Of a stretch of 64,000 nt of DNA, positions 11,109 through 23,489 are shown in pieces (the first letter of the stretch is position 1; every line of letters begins with the position of its first letter). Location of the stretch: NCBI GenBank assembly GCA_029532415.1, contig JAQOTA010000017.1:186001-250000 (forward strand), given 5' to 3'. The notes under the pieces are model-generated. The model had not been told where the DNA came from and did not search any database. It saw only the letters and a program-made list of their open reading frames with translations. Source of the stretch: Marasmius tenuissimus (lineage: Eukaryota; Basidiomycota; Agaricomycetes; Agaricales; Marasmiaceae). A program made the translations under genes and the position numbers.

Positions 11109-12812
11109 ATGACCAGCAATGTCAATGGACACTCAAATTCCGCGACGAGCGTTCATTTGCCATATCGTGGTACTATCACCGAACTTGACAGACAAATCAT
11201 ATCCCACCACATTTCGGACACCGAGAAGGAACTGAGAAGTTTCGATACCCAGCTCACAAGGCTCAATGCAGAACTAAATAGGCTCAAGGGGGCCATCATT
11301 ATAGCGGAGAGTCATAGAGAGATGGTGAACCAAAAGCTTGCGAACTACAGGTCGTTGTTGTCTCCAATTCATAGGATACCACCAGAAATCATGACGGAGA
11401 TATTCAAGTTCTGTTGCTCGCATAGCACCTTGGAACCACATACTCTATCTAATCCGCGCCTTCCATCGTTTCCTCCACCCATGACAATTTCCTCGGTATG
11501 CGGTCGTTGGCGCGAGTTGGTTCTGGATACACCAGCGCTATGGGCATCGTTATCAGCCTATGCCTTCGAGGCCAACCCCGATATCAGGGTGTATCGTGCA
11601 ATCAAGTTGTTCATGGACCGATCCAAGTCCGCTCCACTTGCAATAACTGCAGAATATTACGGTTCCCCAAACCATAAACAGGATTACCTCGAACTCCTAG
11701 TCCAAAACTCGAGGCGTTGGGCCAATCTCAATATTGGCATCTTGCCGGCTGCGTTTGGAGCACAGATATTCCACGACCTGCGAGGTTAAGTACCGTTGCT
11801 GAAGCACCTTATTCTCCGGCCTTCGTTCGAGATCAGGGATCTCGATTCATATGTCGGTGACACACCCCTCCTTGATGCCTTCGAGTTGGCCCCCTCACTC
11901 CAGTCGGTCACCTTGACTGGCCATCGGGTCACTCCACGATTTGCTCTACCATGGCACCAGATAAAAAGCGTGCGGCTCCAGTGGTTTGCCGTCGACAGCC
12001 TGCTATCCATTCTCCGTCAATGTAGCACGGTCGAGCGGATTACACTGCAACCGGCATAGGAGGGTTCGCCGCATACGGGAAGCTACGTCCTATTGCCGAA
12101 CGTTAGAGAGATTTCGATCCAGGTCTATATGACCCAGCTCGGCGCACTGAACGGCGTTCCAGGTCACTTTACCCTCCCAGGTCTCAAATCCATGAAATTA
12201 CATCTTCCCATTCGCAATATGGACTTGGACAGATATTATTCACCTTCGGATAGTACAGGCTCAATCCTTCGCGACTTCTTCACTCGGTCGTCCTGCTCGC
12301 TCACGTCACTCCGCCTCCACAATTTCCCCGTTAACGATGAGGGGCTTCTATCTCTCCTCCCTCTCTTGCCGACTCTAGTTACGCCGATTGTGGACGGCGG
12401 CGTTGATCATACTACTAGCACAGGGAGGACGAAGATCATTACAAACCATCTCCTCGCCCGCCTTTCTCTCTATCGCGAGGCGGTTGGGAGTTTCGGAACA
12501 GATCGCGTCGCTCCCTCGGCCGCAGACGTGCTCATCCCTCATCTCGAAAACCTCGCATTGTGCATCGATGACTCGAGAGGACTTGATGAGAAAAACCTTG
12601 TCAGTGCTATCGCCTCACGACTTCCAGATATACAAGGAAGGGAACACGATGTGCTGGCCTCAGACCGCTGCTTGCGTTCAATCGACATCTCGTTGACCGT
12701 CCGGAATGATGACTCTTTCGACGCTCTATTGTCGTTGGAATGCTTCAGGGACGCTGGAGTCAAGGTCAACATCACTGTCTCCCGCGTATCGAGTGGCGAA
12801 AAGGACGGGTAG
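11109..12812 (+). pseudogene. F-box protein gene with two in-frame stop codons
   Basis: A single reading frame runs from ATG 11109 to 12812 except for TAA at 11787-11789 and TAG at 12057-12059. No intron of plausible length removes either stop. The first part has a coiled coil (DTEKELRSFDTQLTRLNAELNRLKG) followed by an F-box-like segment (SPIHRIPPEIMTEIF, SSVCGRWRELVLDTPALWASL), the usual architecture of agaricomycete F-box proteins. The rest is leucine-rich-like (VPLLKHLILRPSFE, LLSLLPLLPTL) and ends SSGEKDG. Both stops could arise by C-to-T change from glutamine codons, which is inference. A truncated 226-residue product containing the F-box could still be made. Pieces of the same gene occur at 40.2 and 45.9 kb. 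Confidence 0.8.
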
Positions 12813-13087
12813 CCTGGCAGTACGTCTAACATTGCATACACTTGTCTTTCATTTTTTGGATAAAGAACGAGCCTCAGTCAGTCGTAGGCCTGTTCGCGGC
12901 CCGTATATGACGAGGCAAATTTACAACCTAGCCTTCTATTCTGTGAGGAGGCCGCGTGTCAGGCCCAGGCAAACATAGTTTCAAGAAACATAGATACCTT
13001 CATACCTACATGCAATCACACGGCTGATACAGGACTGACTTTGGTCAGGCGGAGCCAGTCAGAGTTTGGGATGACAGTTCCGTTCAG

Positions 13088-13560
13088 GCCTTATCCCACC
13101 TGCGCGTTTCCTTTTCAAGCAGATCCTTGGCACATTTCAGGACTGCATCTTCCAGGGTGCGCCACTTCCCGCCCAGAAGCTCCTCCAGCGTAAGATTGAC
13201 CTTGATGATCTCGGCGCCAGGATAGTTCCTCCGAGGCGCATCTTCGCTTGCAGGTGAGTGCGGTCGGTTAGGTACTTACGCAGGATATCGGCGACCTGCA
13301 TCCAGCTCATGACACCTGCGATAGCCAAGAGTCGTTTTGCCAACAGTTTTCAGTGATGGAAGCGAATGGACGAAAAGGGCTGCGACATCCAAAGGATGTA
13401 CCCAGATAGCTAAAGGGTGCGGAGCTATAAGGAGGCGCGTCGAAATGAACGGAACATATACACTTACTACTGGCGATCGGGTTCAGACCAGGGACACAGG
13501 GAGGGTCTGCGAAGCAGTCGTAAACCTGACCAAAGCTCAGTGTTTGATTGCTCAAAAATG
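13088..13560 (-). pseudogene. 3' remnant of the NAD(P)-dependent reductase gene
   Basis: Minus-strand similarity to the last two exons of the intact reductase at 23490-24041: the LLGGKWRTLE region, the MSWMQVADIL segment and VYDCFADPPCVPGLNPIAS. Frames shift repeatedly (for instance around 13330) and everything encoding the N-terminal nucleotide-binding half is missing. The 3' flank from about 12940 also resembles 23380-23489. It sits directly after the F-box pseudogene, an order repeated in miniature at 40.2-40.9 kb. Confidence 0.8.
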
Positions 13561-14891
13561 GCAATTCATCTCGATGCAAGTGTACATGTCGGCGAATTTG
13601 GTGACAGGCAAATGCAAATGGACGGTCGGTCTGCCAAAGGGCTTCGCCAACTCACAAGTTCGCTCTCGCCGTCATACGAGGGGCTTCCGAGAGCCTAAGC
13701 CCTCACAACTCCGATGATGCTTGCGAGTCACATTGTTTCAGTCGCTGACCCAAGTCTTCTCAGTTCTCTTCTCAATTCCAACCCGACGCGATCATACGCC
13801 TTGAATCAGTTGTTAGGTCGCGATCCCGGTAATGAGCGTCCCGTTGGCGTCGAACGTAGTCTTCCCTCCTCCACTGGGCTGGAGACGAAGCTTGTGGCCA
13901 TCTCCAGATAATTGAAGGCCCGGTTTGCGAAGTCACTATCTTTTGAGTCTTGATTTTCCGCCCAACCGCAGGGTCTGATCGTCAAGCAAAGACGGGTGCA
14001 TAAACATGGCAGCAGGTGTCAGCGATTTATCAAACGGGTTCTGTAGACATCATGAATCGATGCTCATTATGCTGCAGGGCGGCGTCATCCACTGCTCACA
14101 AAGCTCACCGTCCGGGTCTTGGAAAGGACTTCCTCGACCCCCGGCGGGCGCTCGCCTTCCTGCTAAATGGTAGGACTCCTTAACACGAGCTTTATGTGGA
14201 CAAGTAGTTGTCTTAAACTCGGTTTTCGTTCCTTTTCGTTCGGACTCTGTTCCCAAGTCAGACTCCACAGTCGCGATCGCTTTTGGTGGGATGGGAGGAC
14301 ACTTGATGGTCAATCAGAATCCCACGCCACTACTATAAAGCGAGAGCATATCGTTAAACGGGGATTGCACAAGACGAATCGCATGGAGCCTAGTTTCAGA
14401 TTCTTACGAACTCATCTCAACAAGTTAGATCTTTGGACCTTCGAGGAATCAGGTGGGGCTTCAACGAGGCTCACAGCTTGAACTCCAATAACATCTGCGG
14501 GCGCGTGGGACGGGCTCTTGCCCGATTCTACGCCTCATCGTATATTGTGGTTCCAAGATGATAGGTACCGGTCCCTCGCCTTCTCCCCTACTGTCTGACC
14601 GAGCTTCGGGCTGAGTTATGATTGCAAGGCCGCGCCGTCTCCGTATAACACCTAGGGGGGGAAAAGTTCATGATACAATGATTTATTGGCAAGTAATTGC
14701 GACACAATTCAACCAAAGGCGGAGGTTCCAGTAGAAAAGACGGATCTTCAGCCATACAAACTACAAAATATATACGACGCAGAGTGAAAAAAGAATGAAA
14801 CAGAATGCGGCTCCGAAGATTGCGGGGGACTACCATTTCATGTTCAGGCGACACCGATATCATCTTTGCCAGTCTCGTCGTCCCACTTGCG
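13561..14891. other. Region without a recognised gene
   Basis: Short open frames only, none with a recognisable domain. About 14640-14890 is probably the 3' untranslated region of the DUF6534 gene that ends at 14892. Confidence 0.4.
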
Positions 14892-16963
14892 CTAATAAGA
14901 CAGATGAGTACACGTCGACTCTCCAGAGTAAGCACCGTGACCGCTCACTGAATTATGGGTAGCCGATTCTCGACCAAGAGTTGAATCATCCTCTCTCTGT
15001 GATCAGTAGAATGTGATGATCAGAAGAGGCGTCGTTGATTACACGTAGAAGGTTCACGAACCGCGGTGGACACCCAAGTCCTCATCTGTGAGTGCTGAGA
15101 CCCTCCTGCGGTTCTACTCTGTCCCTGTAAGCGAGATATGTTTCAGAGAATGAGCGATGTGCAGGTCAAAGGGAGGAACCTGACGTGTTTGAAATTAATC
15201 GTGGACTCCATGGAAATTATGTTGCTGTTGTCATTCCGTGCGGATTTTCGGATATGCAAGCTGCAACGTCCGTTATGAGAAAAGATTCATCGATCCAACG
15301 ATATCAAATGGACCCCGTACTTGGCGAGTAAAGAGATCACGTAAACTGTGACCTAGTTGTGAGTACGGCGGAAGGGGAGAATCAACGAAGTGAGACTCAC
15401 CAGATCCGTTAGGGTAACTCAAGAATACATGGACGAAGTTGAAACCAAGGAAGGCGAACTGGCGGGCGAAAGTTGTGAGGCTCGCAGACATATAGGTCAG
15501 AGAAGTACATACCGTAAAGACCTCCAGGATAGCAACAATACTGTACACGAGAGTCAATAGATAGCACACGTACGGAACCCAAAACACGGACGTAGTAAGC
15601 GCCCCAGTGGCGATGATGGACAACATGAGCTTTGCTACCATTCTCCTCGTTCTAGTTCGATATCAGTTACGACTTCAGAATATTGAGCTCGATGGTAGAT
15701 AAACATACTGAGGAACGTTGGACCTATTGCGCACGAGATAGAATACCTGCGTGGCTGTGATGACGATATCACAGGCCGCAGAGCAGCTCAGCCAACTCAA
15801 CGAGATCCACTATGCAGTAAGGCAAGTTGAATACGTTGCTGAGCTTTAGAGGGAGAATGATTCACCGTCCATGGAATAAACTTGTCAAAAAACTTGATCC
15901 GAATGCTGGAAAGAAACGTTAAACCTGTATCCTGATGTCCTTAAAACCCAGACTCACGTTACACCCGATGTACCTATGATATCGCAGGTTACACTGCCTG
16001 TTTAGTTCCATCTATCGTCAAAGAAGTAAAAGATTTACCGAGACCGAACGCTACGACATGGACAGAGTCAGGTCTATTGGGCTCCGCGCGACAAACTTAG
16101 AAAGACATACCAAGTTGCCCAACCGACAATATAACCTGATGTGACATTGGCTCGTCAATCCCGACATGAAGATACCGAAGCAAGATAAAATGTACTTACG
16201 ATGATCCCGGTAATCACATAGCTCCGCGAGACTATTGATCGAGTAAGGTCCACTTTGACTGGAACATCATAACACGGAAGAGACTCACGACCCAAAACAC
16301 GTTGAGCATAGAAAAGTTGGACACAGCTTGCGGTGATCGTCTAACAGCCGTGTATGTGAGCACAGTAGAGGCTGACTAATCTCGACATAACAGACCTCCA
16401 GGACAATGAAGGTGCTCCAGGCCCTAAAGAAGGTGTTAGCATTCGGTTCAAATTCCAACAAAAGCTGCAGACAGACCATGTCGCAGAAGCAAGGTTCTGT
16501 GGTGTGTTGTAGGACGTGACGAGATAGTAGTAGATCAAGGCAGTAACCACGGCGCTGCGACGCAGGGAGTCTCGGCATATAAGGAGACATCAAAAGCCGG
16601 AAGATATCCTTACGTGTTCAATGCTTGCACAAACCTAATCAAAACCTGTGAGCAAACCGAATTACCGACTTTTTTCCTACATAGTACACACCACAAAAAG
16701 CCAACCTGAAAGCGAGAAAGTAGGTGAGATATGGCATTCAAGCTGTTCAGAACTCCGCGTACCAGAATCTTCGTGATCAGAGGATCCCGGGGGTACTTGG
16801 TGTAGTACTGGAAGGACAGGATACAGATCAAACCAAGCAACCTATTCGTGCGTTGAGTCTGGCCTTCGAAATCGTATTGCTATGATCAAGATCATACAAC
16901 TCACCAAGCTGTGACGACGGCCCCGACGAGGGTCGCTCCAAAGATCTCGTCCATTTGCCCCAT
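14892..16963 (-). CDS. DUF6534-type seven-helix integral membrane protein
   Basis: ATG at 16963 gives MGQMDEIFGATLVGAVVTAW, joined across an intron to LLGLICILSFQYYTKYPRDP, the typical N-terminus of the agaricomycete DUF6534 family. Further exons give TALIYYYLVTSYNTPQNLAS, then CVQLFYAQRVLG, then MVAKLMLSIIATGALTTS and VYVISLLA (late helices), and a hydrophilic Ser/Thr-rich tail ending SGESTCTHLSY with TAG at 14892. There are roughly ten short introns, so exon edges are approximate. One 53-nt intron near 16440-16490 shows a clear branch site GCTAAC and acceptor TTCTTTAG. No function is established for the family. Paralogues lie at 17.9-19.3, 37.4-39.2 and 41.3-43.2 kb; this copy is the most divergent. 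Confidence 0.7.
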
Positions 16964-17860
16964 GTTTGGAGATCACTGGGAGAAGGATAGAAGGTAAGCG
17001 TAAGCGAACTTCTTGCCAGATCACGGTGGTCCTATATAGCGTAAAACATCATTGATTGGGCATTAGCTCCCGGTATGACCATTGAGGAGTACATAACTAG
17101 GACTTGACCAACCGGAACGCAGACGGGTGTCGCTGTCCGAGTCGCAAACGACAGATTGATTTGGATGGCGGTGATGCCGGAGGAGACGAACAAAAGAGGT
17201 TCTATATATCATTCGCATGATCACAGCTATAGCAAAAGGGGCTGGATAGCGGGTATGACCTGCGATAATTTTGGTGTTGACTTGGTTGTGGGACGCCCGA
17301 TTGGATCTGTGGAAAGGCAGATGTTCTTGATGTTGATGAAAACATTTATAGATACGCAGTGAGCTCAAGCCTCACGGCACGCTAGAACTGGGCGAGTTGA
17401 TGATACCAAATGGTTCGAATCAAGTGTCTCTTTCGAATCCAATAGGACCTCGGCCTCAGCGTTCAGCCGGTGTTTAGATGGCTGGGAGTCTGAGTCTAGA
17501 ATAACTAGTAGTCATGAATCATGATAGTCTTGCGGCACGCGTCACGCGTCACGTCGGGTATATCCACCTCGAGCTCGTTGTATGCGTGTTCGTCCGGTAA
17601 TCGGCCGGGCATCTGCCGGCTGTTTAGATTCTCTGCTTAGCGGGGCAAAGCAATGTTTGCTTTGCTCCATCATCAACGTTAACATTCACTGGTCCCATGA
17701 ACTAGCATAGACTCCTCAGGCCTCATGATGGTGGTTCCTCGAATTGCCACTGCGGCAGTGTCCCGAATTTGGGGTTCCCCTTTTCCCTGCCAGTGCGTGC
17801 TTCAAACGTGTACAATACGAACGAGAAGTCTATTGCCCCACTAGTGCTCTGAAAAAACCC
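16964..17860. other. Intergenic region between divergent DUF6534 loci
   Basis: No open frame with family similarity. Contains a short direct repeat of GCGTCACGC around 17537-17552. Nothing else was recognised. Confidence 0.4.
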
Positions 17861-19330
17861 ATGACACCCAGTAATCCCGCCGAACTCTCGTTGGCGCCGT
17901 CTTTCCTGGGTTCAAGTGGCACATATTTACTGATCCTCTTCAATGCCCAGCCATGGACCCATACTCGTCGAATTTATACCCCACGTGTTCATGCTAGGAG
18001 TTGTCACTCTACAGCGCTATGCCTACCAGAGGTGTGTATCTCGACTCTTTCACAGTCCATGCTCAAGGTTTTCACATCTCTTCCGATTTAGGGACCAAGT
18101 TTGGATCAAATCCTGGGTGCATCTCACTTTTTCGACTCCAACCCGACATATCGACCAACAAAACGAAATGGGTGATCATTCTGTCTTTCGTTGACACTCT
18201 TCATTGAATTTTTATCGCGATATGCCTCTACAATTCTTTGACCAGGAACTTCGGTATCACAACCTCTTTGTCCTTCGGTGACTATACTTGTCGTGAGCTG
18301 ACTACGGTAAGCTCTTCATAGCCTCCTCCTCCGAGCTTAATCCCAGCTTTAGTTCACAGACTCCGTGATGGACCCCGTTCTCACCGTGAGTTTTTTGGTT
18401 ATGAGTTTAATCGCATACTCCTGACCGTTACATCGCTGCACAGGAACCAATCGCTACACAGGTCCGATTCTTTTTGCACCATGTGTCAAGGTACTGACGC
18501 GGAGTACGTGGCTGGGACTCTTCGTCGCCTCGCTTGGTATAGCTGGTTTCGGTGGAGCGTTGGCGTCGACGGTTGGTGTCCTGGGACATCCGGCTTTTGC
18601 CGAATTCTAGGTGTTGACCATGGCGTGTTTTGGTTGTCTGAGACGCTGAAAATATCTAAGTTGACAATTTTTGTGTAAGGCAACGTTCTCGAGGCCTATC
18701 GGGCATACTCTCGCAGAAGTGGCCATCACCGTGATACTGGTGGCGTACTTGTAAGTGTTTCTCTGCTCCCCGCCTCATCGCTGCGACACGCTGAGTGTGT
18801 ACTGGTTCATGATGTTACTCTTGCAGGGTAAACATCGACATGACTTCACAGTAGCGATGAGACTCGTAGCCCACATAGAGTAGGCACGAGACTGGGTCGA
18901 AAGCGATCAGCTTCTTAGTTGAGACTCAACAGTACCATCCGTTCCGAGCTTTCGGGATACTTCCCTTATTTTGACCATGAAGTTGACCCTATATGTGGAA
19001 TCACCGCGGTAACCGTTCAAACTGGAGCCTGACGTCTTTGCGCAATTGTCGATTCTATATTATTCCTCTCGTTGTGAGTCGGCTTCATCATATTTCCAGA
19101 CGTCATTCATCCCCGGCCGAGTGATTCCCGTTTATCACTTCCCTCGTTCAGGATCATAGCGCGGCGACACTCGTGTTGTCTTCAACTTTGCTTCGGTCAA
19201 GTCGTATAGGAACACGCTTATCAGTAATGAGTAGTCGGAACGAGTCGCGGCAAGTGGGGCATTCGAAAACGACTCTATGCCCAACTTCGCTACGCCCAAC
19301 GTCGGATTGGCCATGCATACTAAGTATTGG
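17861..19330 (+). pseudogene. Decayed DUF6534 membrane-protein gene
   Basis: Exon by exon this plus-strand copy follows the 37408-39234 gene: ATGACACCCAG start, HGPILVEFIPHVFMLGVVTLQ, KVLTRSTWLGLFVASLGIAG, GHTLAEVAITVILVAYL, GTAACCGTTCAAACTGGAGC, VVFNFASVK and GAFENDSMPN. Damage is visible: the first exon and second exon no longer join in phase; the exon ending AEF now ends in TAG where the paralogue has CAG before the intron donor (about 18606-18608); one base is missing in the GGAGCCTGACG segment near 19020; and a stop interrupts the block corresponding to LMSSLNSR. Best read as a pseudogene facing away from the 14892-16963 paralogue. Confidence 0.72.
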
Positions 19331-21469
19331 CAGAACTTTAGCCTTTGGGAGACCAGAAAACTACGAGTTCGTTGCTTAGCCTATTCCTTCAAATCCCCAC
19401 TGATTTGAGGCACTGTGCCCATCACTTCTAAAAACAGCATCTTTCCTGTGGCACGTCAACGGCTGGAGGTGTCCGTATACGCAGAGTCTCACAAGGTTGG
19501 TTTCCAGACATCACGATGAGAAGTCGAGCTATGCCGAACAACTTGGAAGCAAGAACCGAGACTGAGATTGACAACGCCTGATACACCTTGTCCAATTGAT
19601 ACCATTGCCTTAATCTCGCTAAGCGGGCACACACGGTTCGCGACTTTGCCTTCTCGCGCGGTTTTGATCGTAACGCAATCCTTGAGCACGTTATATTTGC
19701 GGGATACTTATTCGTCGCTTGCCAATTGCGACGACAGGCTCATCTAGAACGATTCTTATCACAAGCTTTGGGTATTGGCGGTATGACAATTGTGAAATCT
19801 ACAAGACTCGCTCGACTTGGAGTCTCGGACGCTATTAAGTATGTTCAGGGGGGAGTCGCCGAAATGAGCGATCAATTGGCAAATGATTCGAATATTACAG
19901 TAAACTAATAGAGAGCATAGAGAGCACCCGGTCGACCGTCCTGCACGGGGTCGCTGACTGCCACTCTAGTATACACTAAAAGGACCCTCCGATCGGCGCA
20001 TCATGATCCCTTTCCTGTGGAGTATCAAAGCACAGGTGTACAGCTGGGTCAATTGTAACAACTTTTGCGTTTTCACGAGTCCAGAATTTCTCAAGCTGTT
20101 TGGGGGAAAATGAAAGATAACCAGATCTGGTGCTTGAGGCTCAAGTTCAAGCTTCGAGCGCTCGAGCGTTGACATGATGGGCCCAGGCTATGGCCAACAG
20201 TCGTACTGAATTTGATCGGCACTAAACAGAAATTTGCACACGTCGGAAAATCGAAATAGTTGCTTTAAATATTGTAAAGGCTTTTTGCTTCATGCGTTTT
20301 CATAGATGGCAATGTCCTCGGTGTATTTATGACAGATACAGAGCTGATGATGGCGGTGATTACGAAGAGACGCTACATAAAACTTATGGCAGGAAACGGG
20401 ATAGCACATGTTATAAGTTAAAGTTTAACTCAGTGGCAGCCCGGTCGCCTCGGATATGACCAGTAGTACGGATACGAACGATGCGCTCAAACTGAACGAG
20501 CTGCTGATGCCGAGTACGGTTCGAGAATCTAGTTTGTAGTCCTGGGACGGAGAGCCGTGATCGGTCGCTTGTATTCGGAGTACATTCAAGTATGGGCGGC
20601 ATGTTTGCTCAGCCTGAGTCAAGTTTGGTACTGGTTGAGGTCGAATGAACGAGTACAACGTCGAGATCAACGGGATTTTCGCTATCAGCTGGGCCGAACG
20701 AGCTATCTTCCCCAAAGGCCATAAATTGACTGGGGTATAGTTAAGCCATCGACACGGGGATCAAGGCAAAGAAAAGGAATTGAACCACTGGCAGATGTCA
20801 CTGAATTCAAGCAGTGATCTCGCCGCTGAGATGAGGGCGTATCTACCTACTAGTACGACACCCTTCCTTCGCCTTGCAACATCTGATAGAACAAGACGGC
20901 AAGTACCAGCGAAGTTCTGGTGAGGGCCAGATCAAACCAAAGATTGATCTGTGTTTTGATAGAATCTACGTAAGCTCTGACAGTGAGTAGAATTCGCACG
21001 ACTCACCTATTTGAGTTGTAATTAGTAACAAATTTTAACACGTGGCTGGACTCAAACGGGTTGTGGAATGTTGCGCTCAAACACAATCATCACCCAAAGG
21101 CTGTAAAAGGCATTCTGTGATTGTTGAGTAGCGGTTCAGTTACCTCAATATCACTCATCAGAAGGAGCACTTACGGAGCACAGGTACTCATTCAGCTTGG
21201 GTATGCGATTGTTCGGAACCAACCAGATAAATGAACCCTGTGGGTCGCAATTGCTCTAGGGTTTATTGTCGAAGCAAGGTCACAGTAACCCACATTCCAG
21301 TTTATGTGGTTCTAAGTTTCGAGCTTCCGATGGTCTTCTTGATCAAGCCATCGCTTGTTTGGGCCACGTCTCGATTCATCAATTGGACTGTAAGTAGACC
21401 GACGGAGGTATTTATTGCACACATGGCCTCGTATCGTTGTACCCCAAGCTGAATTGCTCTGTGCTATCG
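19331..21469. other. Region without a recognised gene
   Basis: Two open frames are moderately long but unassigned: plus strand from about 19630 to 19908 (ends ANDSNITVN) and minus strand 20425-20715 (starts MGKIARSAQLIAKIPL, ends with a hydrophobic segment SVLLVISEATGLPLS). Neither shows a domain I recognise. The stretch from about 20720 to 21469 holds the upstream region of the prenyltransferase gene. Confidence 0.35.
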
Positions 21470-22720
21470 ATGTCCGGATCCCAAACGTCCCATTTCAGGT
21501 CCTACTACGAGCTTACGCGCTTGCATAAGTTTCCGCTGGGAAACATCCTCATCATCTGGCCATCAGGCAAGTGTCGCAACGCTAGTCGCTCGGTTCGTGC
21601 TCTCTCATCAAGTTGCTGACTTATTTCACTAGTATGGGGACTGTTCCTTGCTGCTCAAAACTACAGAATCGAAACAGAGAACCTCGCTCTCCAAACAATA
21701 ATGTTCGCGATTGGGGCAACTCTTCTCCACAGCGCAGCATGCGTCATCAACGACATTTGTGACCGGGACATCGACGGTCTGGTTGGTATGCGGAAATCCT
21801 GACTACGCGCGACTACATCAGCACTGACAATGCCTCCCCAGAACGAACCAAAAACAGGCCTCTAGTAAGAGGCATTCTACCTCTCAGTGGCGCCTGGCTT
21901 CTTCTCGCTGTCTTGACCGGCGGCGCATTATACCTCCTCTCTTATACCAACTCTACGGCGTAGGTCTTCATTAACTAAGAGTTGCGGACGTTTATCAATG
22001 CCACTGCCCTAGCTTCTCGTATGGGCTGATTGGGCTCTTCCCTCTTCATACCTTTTATCCCCTCATGAAGCGATGGACGTATTGGCCTCAAGCGTGGCTC
22101 GGTAAGCAAGTACTTTCTTGTCAATCCGGTCCGAGCTACATTGACACGATCTTGGTCCCGACGCAGGTCTAGCTATGAACTGGGGACTCCTCGTCGCGTA
22201 CATGAACGTGAGCGGAGGTCGACTAGACCCCCATGTCCTTGTTTTGTTTGGTGGCACAGTCTGGTCAGGAATTATCCAAGCAATGGACCCGTCGAATCTT
22301 TCCTGACCAAAGCTTTCCAGTTGGACCATAGTCTACGACACGATCTATGGGTGCCAGGACAAAGAAGACGATATCAAAGTCGGGGTCGGGTCCACCTCGA
22401 TCCTGTTCGGAGATCAAGTCAAGCCCATTTTGGCCGCCTTTGCCTTGATCTTCTTCGTATGCTTGTGTTACACAGGTATCATGAACGGTCAGGGTAATTA
22501 CTTCTTCCTTGTTTCGTGCGGCTGGACTGCTGTCCATCTCGTGTGGCAACTGACTACATGGAAAGTCAGCGACCGCAACGACTGCGGCCAGAAATTTAAG
22601 GTGAGCGCTGATGTTGCCGCATCGTACTCCATGCTGACTGTCGTCGGCCAGTCTAACGGGAATATGGGCTACGGGATCTGGGCAGGAATGTTGCTCGACT
22701 ATTGGATGAAGCCAAAGTAA
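21470..22720 (+). CDS. UbiA-family aromatic prenyltransferase
   Basis: Seven exons (21470-21566, 21633-21785, 21842-21959, 22013-22101, 22167-22263, 22321-22600, 22652-22720) give 300 residues in one frame. UbiA enzymes transfer a prenyl group from a diphosphate to an aromatic acceptor such as 4-hydroxybenzoate, inside the membrane. The first Asp-rich motif is NDICDRDIDG and the second YDTIYGCQDKEDD, both complete. Hydrophobic helices (NILIIWPSVWGLFLAAQ, WLLLAVLTGGALYLLS, ILAAFALIFFVCLCYTG) fit the nine-helix fold. Intron 1 has a GC donor (GCAAGT at 21567), a recognised minor splice class. ATG 21470 (MSGSQTSHF) leaves no long mitochondrial presequence, and the P450, GMC and FAD enzyme neighbours favour secondary metabolism over ubiquinone synthesis. 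Confidence 0.9.
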
Positions 22721-23489
22721 TCGTGCAATTGCGAGGAAAGGGACGTGCAAAACTCGGGCTTATGACGCTTACTTGAATGACTCCAAATGTTAATATTTGA
22801 TTGTTGTTCTGATATTTGCTTCGGGGGCGCTGGGAACTCCGTTGAGTTAGCAGTCTGGTGTAGACCGTGACCATAATCCGAGTAACACGCCAGGAAGAGA
22901 CAGGAATAGTAGCCCGTTATTCCCCTCGATCCGTTCATCCGAGCTCAGCGTCATTCCCCTCTCGAACGCCGAGCCAAAACGGCAGGTACCTCCATGTGCA
23001 TAGAAGTCCGGGGAAATTGAATAACTTTCAAAAACAAATCCCGAAATCTATACCATGAATTTCTGATCTTGTTGTCGCTCAAAGGCTCGGAAAGAGAACC
23101 ACCCGTTATACGGAAATCAGATACCCTTCAAGTACAACGATCATTGCATTCATCTCCTTTCAGACGTCAAAAGTCTTCACATGCACACTCAAGTTGTCTA
23201 CCCGTTATTCTGAACAGAATATTGAGTTGTTGTGGATGTCGTCTTCTGCCGCTGGTGCGTAAGATTCGCTCGGGCTTGCACGGACTGACCGGACATCGAA
23301 AATCTCCCAATGTCCTCGGAAGTCGGCATCATCGCCGGCTTCGGGGCGTCCGCAAACAGTGCCACAGGTTTCGTGAGTAGGTGAGGAGGTAGACATAGTT
23401 TCAAAAACACGAACATACTCATACACGAAACATACAATCTATACAGAACTGCCATCGAGGAGCCAATCAGAGTTTGATGGAGGTTACAT
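22721..23489. other. Intergenic region between convergent prenyltransferase and reductase genes
   Basis: 3' flanks of two converging genes. About 23380-23489 is similar to 12940-13087, showing that the reductase 3' flank was copied with the reductase remnant. No gene seen. Confidence 0.45.

Noticed and set aside
11781..11801. An intron removing the first F-box stop codon (GTTAAG to GAAG)
   Set aside because: It would be only about 20 bases long, far below the 45-base minimum seen in other genes here.
17395..17425. A tRNA T-arm (GGTTCGAATC)
   Set aside because: No matching acceptor, D or anticodon stems could be formed around it; I found no convincing tRNA or rRNA gene in the window.
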